Positions 1-9,125 are shown, counted from the first letter of the stretch. The stretch is 64,000 nucleotides of DNA from Mucilaginibacter galii (GCF_014635825.1 NZ_BMDO01000001.1:1-64000); one strand, 5' to 3'. Notes: generated from the sequence alone by a model not told the origin. Numbers and translations: made by a program.

Positions 1-120
1 TCAATAACCACTTTTAATAACTAACTTTGAAAACGCTTTTACAGCTCTCGCTGCTATCGTTCGCCAGCTAATCGCCTGGTCACTTTGCCACGGAATTAGG
101 TGGTCAACATCCCCGGAATA
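1..120 (-). pseudogene. possible remnant of an HNH endonuclease C-terminus
   Basis: A minus-strand frame open for 39 codons ends with a stop at the window edge. It contains the peptide DVDHLIPW, which resembles the first His segment of HNH nucleases (V-D-H-x-I-P-W in many Bacteroidota examples). A stop lies directly upstream in frame, and neither the second half of an HNH motif nor a start is present, so at most this is a fragment. The assignment rests on eight residues and is weak. Confidence 0.2.
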
Positions 121-1133
121 TCAACTTATATACCGAAATGAGTATATTGAGCAAACAGCTAATATTAGAGAATAAGACACTTCATGTATCGGCAACGGTC
201 AATACATTATTGGCTCAAATGACTCAGTAGGCTTGGAGAAACAAATCCATTGATTTCAGCTCGTAACTTACATCCTTTGGGTCTTCGAGTGTTTCATTAT
301 TGTCTCTCACCTTATCCCGTTCAAAATAAATCGTAGCTTTTAGCACTAATGCAGTGTTTAGCCCGTAGCTCATGATGCTAAATGCTTTCATCCTTAACCT
401 ACAAGTCGTGGACACTCGTATTATGGCTTTAAGGTCATTATCTTTTTACAAATTAAATTATTGGATCTGATAGGTCAATGCTAAGTGACACTTCCAAACC
501 TTCATTATAAGAATATTGATCTTGCGTAGTGCTAGCTTATGAGGATTTATCGCCTTGCTCCCAATAGTAATGGCAGCACAGTCAAAACGCTAAATTTCCC
601 TAACCATATTTGACTAATCCCTCAGTTTGGCGGGAGCCGGAGGAGACGCGAAAATCAATCAAAATCTCCTTAAATCACTGACTACCAGTATGTTGCTATT
701 ACTAAATACCTTACTCACCGAGCGCTAACTAACGGGCGTTATTTAACCCTTAAATTATGCTGTTTTTTGTATGTCTAAGATAGCGTTTCTTGTCTATAGT
801 AACAAGTTCCATTACAAGATTTTATTAAGAACAGCGTCAATCTGTAAGATCTTATAATCTATGGACGGGACTCGAACCACTCTTGTAAAATATAAATTTC
901 AATGGTTTACAAACAGCGAAAATCTCAAGTCGCTAATTAGCCACCGTATTAATTGCATGGTTTTCAATTCTCTTAAAGAACTTTGGTATTAAAAAGATAG
1001 AAATATTTGTATGCAGAGAAACAGTATTCGAATCTTCGTCGTAGATATTTTCTATACCGGTCAAAAAGCGAACACGGGTACATACCAAAGGGCAGAAATT
1101 TAAAATAAAAAACTGATCCCGTCCGAAATTTTT
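1..1133. other. AT-rich stretch without a recognisable gene
   Basis: No frame on either strand gives a convincing protein; stops are frequent in all six frames and the composition is more AT-rich than the neighbouring genes. Short pieces stand out: an HNH-like peptide at the extreme left edge (listed separately), a 55-codon minus-strand frame ending at 224, and a piece around 861-878 that reads, on the minus strand, like the 3' part of a tRNA T-loop but does not fold as a T-arm. I see no transposase, no tRNA and no clear terminator. It may be decayed mobile DNA, or sequence wrongly joined to the rest. Confidence 0.5.
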
Positions 1134-1341
1134 TTACCGTGATTGCCAATAATCATCTATTGTGTTTTCCGGCATATGGTTAGCTTTGATATTGACTGCG
1201 TCACGATATGCACTTGTTTGCTCAATGTCATGTATTGCACCGGAAAGCCTTCTCATCATGTCCGATCCTTCCTCTCCGAATGGAACTTGTTGAATGATTT
1301 CCAGATGGTCAACCGGTATATGATTTCGCTTAATATTCCTC
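1134..1341 (-). pseudogene. 3' fragment of an unidentified minus-strand gene, cut at the junction
   Basis: About 66 codons read without a stop on the minus strand and end in TAA at 1134-1136. The peptide has ordinary protein composition, with segments such as VDHLEIIQQVPFGEEG and MPENTIDDYWQSR, unlike the surrounding noise. The frame closes at a stop just inside the TonB-receptor sequence, so the 5' part of this gene is missing. I do not recognise the family. That two unrelated partial genes meet at about 1341 suggests an insertion or rearrangement end, or an assembly join. Confidence 0.35.
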
Positions 1342-2487
1342 GCAGGTTTTGACCATCGTACTTACCTCATCCACCCAGACGGCAACTACTTTATCAACTA
1401 TACGCCCGGCCATACCTTTGACAATTCTACCTATAATAAAACAGGCGGTTTTATGCAGGCGAGTAAATCTCTATTTGATGATAAACTTAAAGTAACCGCT
1501 ACTTTGCGCGCAGATAAGAACGATGATTTTGATGTTAAATTCAATCCGCGGTTCACTGCAGTATTTTCACCAACCATCGAAAATAATTTCCGTTTCTCTT
1601 ACCAAAGCGGCTATCGTTTCCCAAGTATATTTGAGGGCTTTTCTAACGTAAACAGCGGTGGTGTAAAACGCATTGGCGGGCTGCGTATTGCCTCGAACGG
1701 TGTGTTTGAGAATGCCTACATCCGTTCATCTATTGATGCTTTTCAGGCGGCTGTTAAAAACGACTTTAATGCCGGAACCAGCACTAATGCTGCCATTGAA
1801 AAGGAAAAGGCGTTATTAGTGAAAAATACTTATACTTACCTAAAACCCGAACATATAAATTCTTTTGAAGCCGGCTACAAATCACTGCTCTTCGAGGGCA
1901 AATTGAACATTGATGCCGATGTTTACTATAACCAGTACGATAACTTTATAGCGCAGCTGGAAATGAATGTGCCAAACACCAGCAAACCCGATTCCATCCC
2001 TTATTATTTGAACGATAAAACCAAGCAGGCGCGTTATCGTGTATGGACCAATTCAAAAAGCACCGTATATAATTTTGGTGGAAGCCTGGGATTATCTTAT
2101 AATTTATCCCTTAAATACGTGCTGACGGGAAATGTAAGCTATGCCAAGCTTGACCAAAAATCGCACGATGATGCATTGGAAGATGGATTTAATACGCCAA
2201 GGTTGATCACGAATGTATCTTTCGGAGGGAGCCACGTTATTAGTAATTTGGGCTTTAATGTACTTTATAAACACCAGTCCGGCTATTACTGGCAATCTTT
2301 TCTGGTGAACGGCGATGTGAAAGCATATGGAACTATAGACGCACAAGTAAATTACGATTTTGTGAAAACTAAGCTGAATTTAAAAATCGGGGCAAGCAAT
2401 TTAACCAACAAATATTACAACTCCTTTTTAGGAGGCCCGGCTATCGGTGGCTTTTATTACACCACGCTAACTTATAATTTGCTTTAG
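1342..2487 (+). CDS. TonB-dependent receptor, C-terminal beta-barrel fragment (5' truncated)
   Basis: This is the C-terminal ~380 residues of an outer-membrane TonB-dependent transporter, which would import a substrate using energy passed on by TonB-ExbBD. The frame reads sensibly from AGFDHRTY, through the PDGNYFIN segment typical of Bacteroidota receptors, to a final TTLTYNLL. Alternating barrel strands and the late SNLTNKYY motif before the last strand support the call. The plug domain, TonB box and signal peptide are missing: a TGA at 1321 closes the frame and upstream sequence is unrelated. The first ATG in frame (1453) lies inside the barrel and is unlikely to be a true start. It is probably non-functional as it stands. 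Confidence 0.85.
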   Translation, partial: AGFDHRTYLIHPDGNYFINYTPGHTFDNSTYNKTGGFMQASKSLFDDKLKVTATLRADKNDDFDVKFNPRFTAVFSPTIENNFRFSYQSGYRFPSIFEGFSNVNSGGVKRIGGLRIASNGVFENAYIRSSIDAFQAAVKNDFNAGTSTNAAIEKEKALLVKNTYTYLKPEHINSFEAGYKSLLFEGKLNIDADVYYNQYDNFIAQLEMNVPNTSKPDSIPYYLNDKTKQARYRVWTNSKSTVYNFGGSLGLSYNLSLKYVLTGNVSYAKLDQKSHDDALEDGFNTPRLITNVSFGGSHVISNLGFNVLYKHQSGYYWQSFLVNGDVKAYGTIDAQVNYDFVKTKLNLKIGASNLTNKYYNSFLGGPAIGGFYYTTLTYNLL

Positions 2488-2573
2488 GGTTCATAAAAAA
2501 CAAAGAAAAGTTCCTCTGATTCTTATTCAAGCTGCTTTGATTGATTTTGCAACCTGCCTGGTGATAAGCCAAA

Positions 2574-2933
2574 TTACCTTGAACTTCGTGGACGTTTGGG
2601 TCTTTCCTGGCCTTCATTTTTTGTAAGGTTAAACGGCTGACGGTTCATCTGGGCATCTCGGTCCAAAAACGAGACCTGATCCGGTTTGCTTTTTTCTTCA
2701 GCAAATCTTACACTGATCGTTCTTGTCCCCAGCGTTTCACCATTTAATGCCGCAATAGCACGGGTGGCACCTGCATCATCATTCATGGTAACAAAACCAT
2801 AGCCCTTGCTTTCTCCTGTTTGCAGATCAGTGATTATGGTCACGGTGTTCACGGCACCATGGATGCTAAAAAGTTCAAGCAAGCCGATCTCTGACATATC
2901 TTTTGGAAAGCCGACGATAAATAGTTTAGCCAT
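2574..2933 (-). CDS. RNA-binding protein with one RRM domain
   Basis: A 119-residue protein with one RNA recognition motif at about residues 3-78. RNP2 (LFIVGF) and RNP1 (KGYGFVTM) are both clear, the latter with the aromatic pair that stacks on RNA bases. The tail is short, basic and rich in Arg, Lys and Pro, as in the small cold-inducible RRM proteins of cyanobacteria and Bacteroidota. It probably binds single-stranded RNA in the cytoplasm; targets are unknown. It starts at an ATG and appears monocistronic, with gene remnants upstream. Confidence 0.92.
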   Translation of the reverse strand: MAKLFIVGFPKDMSEIGLLELFSIHGAVNTVTIITDLQTGESKGYGFVTMNDDAGATRAIAALNGETLGTRTISVRFAEEKSKPDQVSFLDRDAQMNRQPFNLTKNEGQERPKRPRSSR

Positions 2934-2951
2934 GAGGTAAAGTTAAACAAT

Positions 2952-3089
2952 TGCCTCGTCCTGCTGGCAGAAGAATTGGAGATTATTGAACGCTTAAGCA
3001 ATGAATTCCGTGCCCGTTTGAGCAAGACGATGCTTTTGCAAGAAAGAAAAACAAACTATGATCAATTGGTTGAGATGCTTAAAGTGTAA
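2952..3089 (+). pseudogene. C-terminal remnant of an unidentified gene
   Basis: About 45 codons read without interruption to a TAA at 3087-3089. The peptide has a helical, charged pattern (IIERLSNEFRARL, then LLQERKTNYDQLVEML) that looks like a true protein end. The frame runs back into the antisense of the RRM gene without a plausible start. I cannot name the family. It converges with another remnant on the opposite strand, overlapping it by about 11 bases. Confidence 0.3.
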
Positions 3090-3218
3090 TGGAACAGTTT
3101 GCCCGCATTTCCGGAACCAGTTGGTCAATAAATTCTAAGCCTCCATCTTAAAAGCTTTTTTAAGAAGAATCATGCGCCCTCCTGCTGCAATACCGACTAA
3201 GACCTGCGAAATGCTGAT
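3079..3218 (-). pseudogene. remnant of an unidentified minus-strand gene
   Basis: Two minus-strand frames joined by one frameshift give a plausible protein end: GIAAGGRMILLKKAFK, then, after the shift, GLEFIDQLVPEMRANC and a TAA at 3079-3081. No start is visible and a stop closes the frame on the 5' side. The family is not recognised. With the plus-strand remnant it fills the gap between the RRM gene and the AraC gene, so this gap looks like a site of gene loss rather than a regulatory region. Confidence 0.25.
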
Positions 3219-3274
3219 TTACAAACTTCGGACAATCTGACTACTTAATCTCATTTATTCGTACCTTAGGTTTC

Positions 3275-3709
3275 ATGTACCCCTCATCGAAAGTTTACCT
3301 CTACAGGCGGGTTTTGAACGCAAAACTGTTCATTGAACAACATTATGCGGCCAACATTAATTTGAATGAGATCTCGGGCGAGGCTTTCTTTTCAAAATTT
3401 CACTTTCTGCGCATTTTTAAAAGCGCTTACGGCAAAACGCCGCACCAGTACTTAACCGCCGTAAGAATAACACAGGCTAAACGGTTATTGCAGACTCCTG
3501 CGCCGATAGTCGAAGTTTGCTTTGCGGTGGGGTTTGATAGTGTAAGCACCTTTACCATGCTGTTTAAACGTTTGGCAAAGCAAACTCCTGCCTTATACCA
3601 GCAAACGCAGGCTGAAAGGCAACGACAGCTTAAGAATACTCCTTTGAAATATATCCCTAACTGCTTTGCCGAAAAGAACGGCTGGGTGAATAATCGCAAT
3701 TTTCAATAA
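3275..3709 (+). CDS. AraC family transcriptional regulator (DNA-binding domain only)
   Basis: A 144-residue protein that is almost entirely the AraC/XylS DNA-binding domain: two helix-turn-helix units (around residues 27-50 and 77-98) with the family signature VCFAVGFDSVSTFTMLFKR in the second. There is no N-terminal effector domain, as in MarA/SoxS-like activators. The gene starts at an ATG and is followed 50 bases later by a VOC-fold gene on the same strand. AraC-VOC pairs of this kind recur in Sphingobacteriaceae, so it may control that neighbour. The signal it answers to is unknown. Confidence 0.88.
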   Translation: MYPSSKVYLYRRVLNAKLFIEQHYAANINLNEISGEAFFSKFHFLRIFKSAYGKTPHQYLTAVRITQAKRLLQTPAPIVEVCFAVGFDSVSTFTMLFKRLAKQTPALYQQTQAERQRQLKNTPLKYIPNCFAEKNGWVNNRNFQ

Positions 3710-3759
3710 GCCGGGCACTGGAGTATCTTCGATATTTGCAGGCAAAAACTTATATCCCC

Positions 3760-4176
3760 ATGATTACCAAACTTAACCATGTAAGCGTATTTGTGCTCGA
3801 TCAGGACAGTGCTTACAACTTCTATGTGAATAAATTAGGCTTCAACTTACATACCGATGCCGCCATGGGTCCGGGTATGCGCTGGCTAACGGTATGTCCG
3901 CCCGAGCAGCCCGATCTGGAAATCAGCCTGATGGCCATTAACGCAGGCATGATGTTCAATGAAGAGTCGGCTGCGCAAATGCGCGCACTGGTAAGTGCCG
4001 GCACATTCGGCTTCGGCGTGTTTGAGTGCAAAGACTTGCAGGCTACCTATGAGGAACTGAAAGCCAAAGGTGTGGAATTTACTAAAGAGCCGACACGGGA
4101 GTTTTACGGCTATGAGGCACTCTTTAAAGATGATTCGGGCAACTGGTTCTCCTTGGCAGAGGCAAAAGCAGGGTGA
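3760..4176 (+). CDS. VOC family protein (glyoxalase/bleomycin-resistance fold)
   Basis: A 138-residue protein of the vicinal-oxygen-chelate superfamily with paired beta-alpha-beta-beta-beta modules: the N-terminal one around KLNHVSVFVLDQDSAYNFY and the C-terminal one ending in FKDDSGNWFSLAEA. His in the first strand and Glu in the last fit the usual metal-ligand positions. Members include glyoxalases, dioxygenases and drug-binding resistance proteins; the substrate cannot be read from sequence. An upstream TTG at 3736 is in frame, but the ATG at 3760 gives the typical short N-terminus. It is probably co-transcribed with the AraC gene before it. Confidence 0.88.
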   Translation: MITKLNHVSVFVLDQDSAYNFYVNKLGFNLHTDAAMGPGMRWLTVCPPEQPDLEISLMAINAGMMFNEESAAQMRALVSAGTFGFGVFECKDLQATYEELKAKGVEFTKEPTREFYGYEALFKDDSGNWFSLAEAKAG

Positions 4177-4305
4177 GATTCGATATAGGAGATATTATAG
4201 GCAAATCGGTGTCTGCGGGCAAATCGGCCCTAAGATTTTATTGTTGTCCATGCAGATATATGGATGAGCAGGCAAGATACGTTCTCACCGCCTTGCACAA
4301 AAAAT

Positions 4306-4323
4306 GCGGTACAAATGTACCGC
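4306..4323. repeat. short perfect palindrome
   Basis: GCGGTAC and its exact reverse complement are separated by four bases. It lies just downstream of the MscS-like pseudogene and between two converging units. There is no T-run on either side, so it is not a classical terminator; it could be an operator or simply chance. Confidence 0.4.
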
Positions 4324-4337
4324 CGCAGTTAACTAAA

Positions 4338-4735
4338 CTATTGTTCATCCGGACGTCTAGTATCTCGACCTGGAATATTACGGTTTGGAAATCTGAACAG
4401 AGGTATTACGTAATCATCCGGCAAATATTCTCCGGGGTATCGTTGTAGTTTAGTGTCCCGAACAGCCCGGTAATGAGGCGACTTGATTTCCGCTCCTTCT
4501 TTATTGAAAACAGTCCTGGATATTGGCGTTCACGCTGGAATAGATCAGTGCCTGTTTATTGGGCTGTTTGATGTATGCATTGATGTTGTAGTTAACTCAA
4601 TATCTACCAGGCTAATTTGCAGCACGAAACGTGCCGGTTCCATTTCAACGTAAATGGTTTGGTTAGCCGCCAGAATGGGCAAGCGGTGAACATGCCGCTT
4701 GGGGAACATCGTAACCGATAGTCACCGTCGCCCAG
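4338..4735 (-). pseudogene. mechanosensitive ion channel (MscS family), C-terminal pseudogene
   Basis: Reading the minus strand with three frame changes restores a typical MscS C-terminal cytoplasmic domain. In order the pieces are TVTIGYDVP, then HRLPILAANQTIYVEME and FVLQISLVDIEL, then YNINAYIKQPNKQALIYS and NANIQD, then GAEIKSPHYRAVRD and YLPDDYVIPLFRF, ending in a stop at 4338-4340. The pore-lining and transmembrane part is absent because the homology stops at about 4735. Intact relatives open under membrane tension and release osmolytes. All the damage seen is frameshifts with little amino-acid drift, so the decay looks recent, or the region has sequencing errors. Confidence 0.8.
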
Positions 4736-4833
4736 AAAAAACAAGTTATCATAACTAAAATTCCTAAAACCAAACTATTGATTCATCCTATTTTTGGTGC
4801 AAAAAATCCCATTTTTATGAACCAAATCACTTA

Positions 4834-7122
4834 TTATACATCAAAGAATTTCTCCGGCGTCAGTGGTAAATCACGCAATCTTTTACCCGTTGCGTTAAAT
4901 ACTGCATTAGCAATAGCTGCAGAAACTCCGGTGATTCCGATCTCTCCAATGCCACGTGCACCAATAGGTGAGATGTGCGGATCGGGCTTGCCAATGAAAT
5001 GAACATCGATGGGGGGGACATCCAGGTGTACCGGCACATGATAATCCGCTAGTGTACGTGTTACCGGGTTGCCCCAGCGTTTATCGTACTCCGTTGCTTC
5101 CATCAGTGCTGCACCAATACCGAAAATCACACCGCCAATAACCTGGGACCGTGCTGTTTTCTCATTCATAATACGGCCTACATCCTGCACACTGGTAAAG
5201 CGTTTAACCCGGATGGTGCCAAAATCTTCATCTACCCATACTTCGGCAAACTGGGCACCGAACGAATGAAAAGCATATTGCTTGACATCACTATTTTGTT
5301 CAGGCGGTGTTTGGCTTGGTGTGCAAAGCGCACTTGGTATTGTTAGGCCTGCGCCTGAGATAGGCAGAGTAGTTGCACAAGCTTCAATTTCGCTTCGTTT
5401 TGCACGGCTTAAAATATTCAAATAAGTGTCGCTTTTGCTATTATCACCTTTTACAAATAGTTTACCGTCTGCATGATCAATGTCATCCGGGTTGCGGCCA
5501 TTAAGTTTAGAATTAGGGTCAGCAATTGCGAGTGCTGTAAGTTCTTTTCTCAACAATACGCAGGCATCCAGAGCTGCAGGATGTATGCTTGCCGTGGTTT
5601 GCGACCCACCGGCCAGCGGGGCTGGAGGAAAACTGGAATCGCCTATTTTTACATCAATACGATTAACCGGAACGCCGAGTGCATCGGCTGCGGTTTGAGC
5701 CAGTACGGTATATGTTCCGGTGCCAATATCAATTGATGCCGTCATTACGGTTACATCGCCTTTGGCATTCATGTTCACCTTTACTGATGCAGCGCTGCGC
5801 CCGCCCGGATAGGTTGCCGTTGCCATACCATAACCTACCAGGTATTTGCCATGACGTTTTTGCCTGGGTTCCATGCTGCGGGATGACCATCCAAAGTGCT
5901 CTGCTCCTATGCGATAACAGTCTAACAGGAATTCGCTTGAAAAATCATGCCCTTTCACCGGATCTTTGGTGGTATGATTTTTAATCCGAAATTCTATAGG
6001 ATCTACCTTTAACTGGTAAGCCATCTCATCCATAGCAGACTCCAGTGCAAAGGTGCCCGGAGTTTCGCCTGGGGCACGCATAAATGTGGGGGCACTGCGA
6101 TCCAGGTGCGCTACATTATACGTAACCTCGCGCTGGGGTGCCTGGTACAAAACAAGTGATTGCTTACCACTGGGTTCAAAAAACTGCGTCAGGTTGTTGT
6201 AGGTACCTGTATGATGACGTACCACGCCTAATTGTCCAACAGCGTCTGTTCCGAGCGCCACACGCTGAATGGTTGAGGCGCGATGACCAACATTGGTTTG
6301 CATCATTTGCCGTGTTAGGGCAAGCTTAACTGGACGGCCCACCGCCTTGGCAGCCATGGCTACCAGTAAGGTGTGCAGCCAAAGGCCTTTAGAGCCAAAG
6401 CCTCCACCAACAAAAGGTGCAATAACCCGTACGTTTTCTTTTTGCAATCCTAAAAAGTAGGCGGCTATACTGCCCGTGAATCCAACACCTTGCGTAGCAT
6501 CATATAAGGTAAGTTTATCGGTTCCTTCCCATACTGCAACTGTAGCATGCGGTTCCATCGGGTGATGATGTTCGACCGGGGTAGAATAGGTATGTTCAAC
6601 TTTATGAGAAGCGGCGGCCAGCGGCGCAGCGGCCTTCCCGTCATTTACCTGGGCCTCTTCACCCATAAACATCTTAGGTTTTTCACTGTTCGGAAGTTCG
6701 GTTTTCAGATCAACTGCCCCTTTCTCAGAGGTGTAACCTATTTTTAATTTATAGGCTGCTGTACGGGCCTGCTCATAGGTTTCGGCCACTATTACTGCAA
6801 TAAACTGACCTGGGTAATGCACCACATTATCTTGAAGAGGTGGCAGGTTTTCGCCTAAAAATGCAGCACCGGCTTTGGCCTGCGCCTGCATGTCGAGCGG
6901 CTTTAATTTAAATGCGTTCTTATAGCTGATTACGGCAATTACACCGGGCTCTTTTTGAATAACAGCATCATCTATAGATACAATCCTTCCTTTTGCAATA
7001 GTCGCTCTCACAGGAAAGGCATAAGCTATGTTCGGGAAATTATTTTCAGCAGAATAGGTTGCCTTGCCACTAACCTTCATGCGGCCATCAATGCGGCTTA
7101 TTGGTTTACCAGTTTCACTCAT
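4834..7122 (-). CDS. molybdenum hydroxylase large subunit (PaoC/YagR-like aldehyde oxidoreductase)
   Basis: A 762-residue molybdopterin-cytosine-dinucleotide-binding subunit of the xanthine dehydrogenase/aldehyde oxidase family. It hydroxylates aldehydes or N-heterocycles at the Mo centre. Visible family features are the GGGFGSKG cofactor loop and the late GARGIGEIGITG segment with the catalytic Glu (about residue 727). The frame could start further upstream, but the ATG at 7122 gives the usual N-terminus (MSETGK) and lies four bases after the stop of the FAD subunit, so the three genes form one operon. Order and subunit types match E. coli paoABC; a paoD-like maturation gene is not seen here. 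Confidence 0.93.
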   Translation of the reverse strand: MSETGKPISRIDGRMKVSGKATYSAENNFPNIAYAFPVRATIAKGRIVSIDDAVIQKEPGVIAVISYKNAFKLKPLDMQAQAKAGAAFLGENLPPLQDNVVHYPGQFIAVIVAETYEQARTAAYKLKIGYTSEKGAVDLKTELPNSEKPKMFMGEEAQVNDGKAAAPLAAASHKVEHTYSTPVEHHHPMEPHATVAVWEGTDKLTLYDATQGVGFTGSIAAYFLGLQKENVRVIAPFVGGGFGSKGLWLHTLLVAMAAKAVGRPVKLALTRQMMQTNVGHRASTIQRVALGTDAVGQLGVVRHHTGTYNNLTQFFEPSGKQSLVLYQAPQREVTYNVAHLDRSAPTFMRAPGETPGTFALESAMDEMAYQLKVDPIEFRIKNHTTKDPVKGHDFSSEFLLDCYRIGAEHFGWSSRSMEPRQKRHGKYLVGYGMATATYPGGRSAASVKVNMNAKGDVTVMTASIDIGTGTYTVLAQTAADALGVPVNRIDVKIGDSSFPPAPLAGGSQTTASIHPAALDACVLLRKELTALAIADPNSKLNGRNPDDIDHADGKLFVKGDNSKSDTYLNILSRAKRSEIEACATTLPISGAGLTIPSALCTPSQTPPEQNSDVKQYAFHSFGAQFAEVWVDEDFGTIRVKRFTSVQDVGRIMNEKTARSQVIGGVIFGIGAALMEATEYDKRWGNPVTRTLADYHVPVHLDVPPIDVHFIGKPDPHISPIGARGIGEIGITGVSAAIANAVFNATGKRLRDLPLTPEKFFDV

Positions 7123-7126
7123 GATC

Positions 7127-8158
7127 TTAATTATTATTAGTGGTGGTTGAATCTGCTTCCATAGCTCCGTAAACGCCGCCTTGCATCGCGCCTTCCAGGG
7201 CACGCGTTATCGCCTTAGCTGCCAGACCTACTTTATATTTATTATGTTGTAATGGTTTTGCGTTTTTCAGTTCTGCGGCTGCCGCTGCCTTAAAGTTTGC
7301 TTCCGTAGCTTGTTTGCCGATCAGCCAATGTTCAGCAATCGAGGCACGCCAGGGTTTATGCGCAACACCGCCAAGGGCGATCCTGACCTCTTTGATCGTA
7401 TTGCCATCAGTAACCAAAGCCGCGGCAACCGAAATAAGGGCAAAGGCATACGATGAGCGCTCACGAATTTTTAAGTAATATGATTTGTCGGCGAACTGGT
7501 TTACGGGCAAATGGATGGAGGTTACCAACTCTCCGTGCTTAAGGTTATTGTCGTTTTCAGGATGATCGCCGGGAAGCCGGTGGAAATTTGCAAATTGGAC
7601 ACTTCTTTTTGTGTTATTTGTGCCCTCTACATGAACAACGGCATCCAGCGCAGCCAGTGCTACGGCCATATCCGACGGATAAGTGGCGACACATTCTTCT
7701 GACCATCCAAAAATAGCGTGGTTTTTATTCTCGCCATGCAACGCACCACAGCCTGTTCCCGGTTCCCGTTTATTACAAGGCATGCTTACATCGTAGAAAT
7801 AAGTGCAACGGGTGCGTTGATTAAGGTTACCACCATTGGTGGCCATATTCCGAATTTGTGCGCTGGCACCCGCCAAAATCGCCATAGATAGCAATGGATA
7901 CTTTTCCCTTATCAATTCGTGATTCGCTGTAAATGAGTTTGTGGCAGTTGCACCGATAGATACGCCATCTACTTTCTTTTCGATCTTTGCATATTTCAAC
8001 CGCGTTACGCCTACCAGTTCAGTGGGGCGCATCACATCTTCCTTCATCAGGTCCACGAGGTTGGTTCCGCCACCAAGAAACTTAGCGGTTGGATTGGCAG
8101 ATACAATCCCGATCGCAGTAGCAGCATCGGATGCATTTGAGTATTTAAATGGTCTCAT
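7127..8158 (-). CDS. FAD-binding subunit of the PaoABC-like aldehyde oxidoreductase
   Basis: A 343-residue CO-dehydrogenase-type flavoprotein subunit carrying electrons from the iron-sulfur clusters to FAD. The FAD signatures are GGGTNLVDLMK at about residues 29-39 and ATNGGNLNQRTRC at about 106-118. After the latter comes a Cys-rich insertion (Cys118, Cys128, Cys137) like the segment that holds an extra [4Fe-4S] cluster in E. coli PaoB, a feature not shared by ordinary xanthine dehydrogenase FAD subunits. It lies between the 2Fe-2S and Mo subunit genes with gaps of 36 and 4 bases. Confidence 0.92.
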   Translation of the reverse strand: MRPFKYSNASDAATAIGIVSANPTAKFLGGGTNLVDLMKEDVMRPTELVGVTRLKYAKIEKKVDGVSIGATATNSFTANHELIREKYPLLSMAILAGASAQIRNMATNGGNLNQRTRCTYFYDVSMPCNKREPGTGCGALHGENKNHAIFGWSEECVATYPSDMAVALAALDAVVHVEGTNNTKRSVQFANFHRLPGDHPENDNNLKHGELVTSIHLPVNQFADKSYYLKIRERSSYAFALISVAAALVTDGNTIKEVRIALGGVAHKPWRASIAEHWLIGKQATEANFKAAAAAELKNAKPLQHNKYKVGLAAKAITRALEGAMQGGVYGAMEADSTTTNNN

Positions 8159-8194
8159 AATAGACGCTTTATAGGAGTGATAAAAAAGTGAGAT

Positions 8195-8983
8195 CTAAAT
8201 AGTTCCGTCGGCAAATTGCCAAACTTGTGCCACGGCTTTATCGCCGTGCACTTCACGAATGGCATCTACAATATTGGGATAGGCACCGCAGCGGCAGATA
8301 TTGCCTGACATACGCTCCCTGATCTCTTCATCTGATAGCTTGATTGACTTGCTTTTCTTACGGACATTGGCAGTGACGTAGCTCGCATCCCCGTTATTCG
8401 CTTCATCCATTAAGGCAACAGCCGAGCATATTTGTCCCGGGGTGCAGTATCCGCATTGAAAGCCATCATGTTTGATAAAGGAAGCTTGCATAGGGTGGAG
8501 TTCATTGCCGGTTGCGAGACCTTCTATCGTGGTGACTTTTTTATCCTCACAAGTTGCGGCAAGCGTTAAACATGATAACACACGTTGGTCATCTACAATC
8601 ACCGTACATGCGCCGCATTGGCCATGATCACACCCTTTTTTTGAACCTGTTAAATTAAGTCTTTCCCGGAGCGTATCCAGTAAGGTCATACGTGAATCGA
8701 CTGTTAGTCGCTGCGTACTGCCATTAACTTTAAACGACAGGTTGATTCCGTTCTCAATCAACATAGGCGCTTGCTGTTCGATCGGCATGCTGCGGGCCAT
8801 CAGTTGCTCGATGCCCAACAGATGCGCAGCCAACACACTCGTCCCGGTCACTGCGAAGAGCTTTAAAAAGTGCCTGCGTTTAATACCAGAAGTAATGATC
8901 TCGCTCATTTCATCGGGCATGAGTTCTTCCAACGCGTTACGTTCCGCTTCAGAAAGGTCAGGGAGTTTCGGTTGTTCTTCCAT
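8195..8983 (-). CDS. Tat-exported [2Fe-2S] subunit of the PaoABC-like aldehyde oxidoreductase
   Basis: A 262-residue small subunit with two [2Fe-2S] clusters. The plant-type ferredoxin cluster uses Cys118, Cys123, Cys126 and Cys138; the second uses Cys177, Cys180, Cys230 and Cys232. A twin-arginine signal (KRRHFLKLF at about 35-43, then a hydrophobic stretch) sits behind an unusually long acidic leader, so the assembled complex should be exported folded to the periplasm, as for E. coli PaoABC. It is first in the operon. The upstream neighbour on the same strand is an AraC regulator, a plausible controller of the operon. Confidence 0.92.
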   Translation of the reverse strand: MEEQPKLPDLSEAERNALEELMPDEMSEIITSGIKRRHFLKLFAVTGTSVLAAHLLGIEQLMARSMPIEQQAPMLIENGINLSFKVNGSTQRLTVDSRMTLLDTLRERLNLTGSKKGCDHGQCGACTVIVDDQRVLSCLTLAATCEDKKVTTIEGLATGNELHPMQASFIKHDGFQCGYCTPGQICSAVALMDEANNGDASYVTANVRKKSKSIKLSDEEIRERMSGNICRCGAYPNIVDAIREVHGDKAVAQVWQFADGTI

Positions 8984-9125
8984 AAAGTATGTTGATCTTG
9001 ACCCTAAGTTACAGTTTTATTTACGTGATTTACGCTATATCCAATTGTCATATTAACGCTTATGAATCACTAAGCCTTGAATTTTTAATGCGATGACTTC
9101 GCAGATGTAGTTTCTAAATCCAATC

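Noticed and set aside
224-391. 55-codon minus-strand frame in the left region
   Set aside because: It has a mixed composition and an ATG, but neighbours are noise and I see no motif; insufficient for a gene.
861-878. tRNA T-loop-like string on the minus strand
   Set aside because: The loop matches a tRNA T-loop, but the flanking bases do not pair into a T-stem and no acceptor is present.
1143-1352. Plus-strand 69-codon frame at the junction
   Set aside because: The opposite strand reads as a more convincing protein end, and this frame has odd composition.
4173-4448. Plus-strand 91-codon frame after the VOC gene
   Set aside because: It lies antisense to the MscS-type pseudogene, which explains the sequence.
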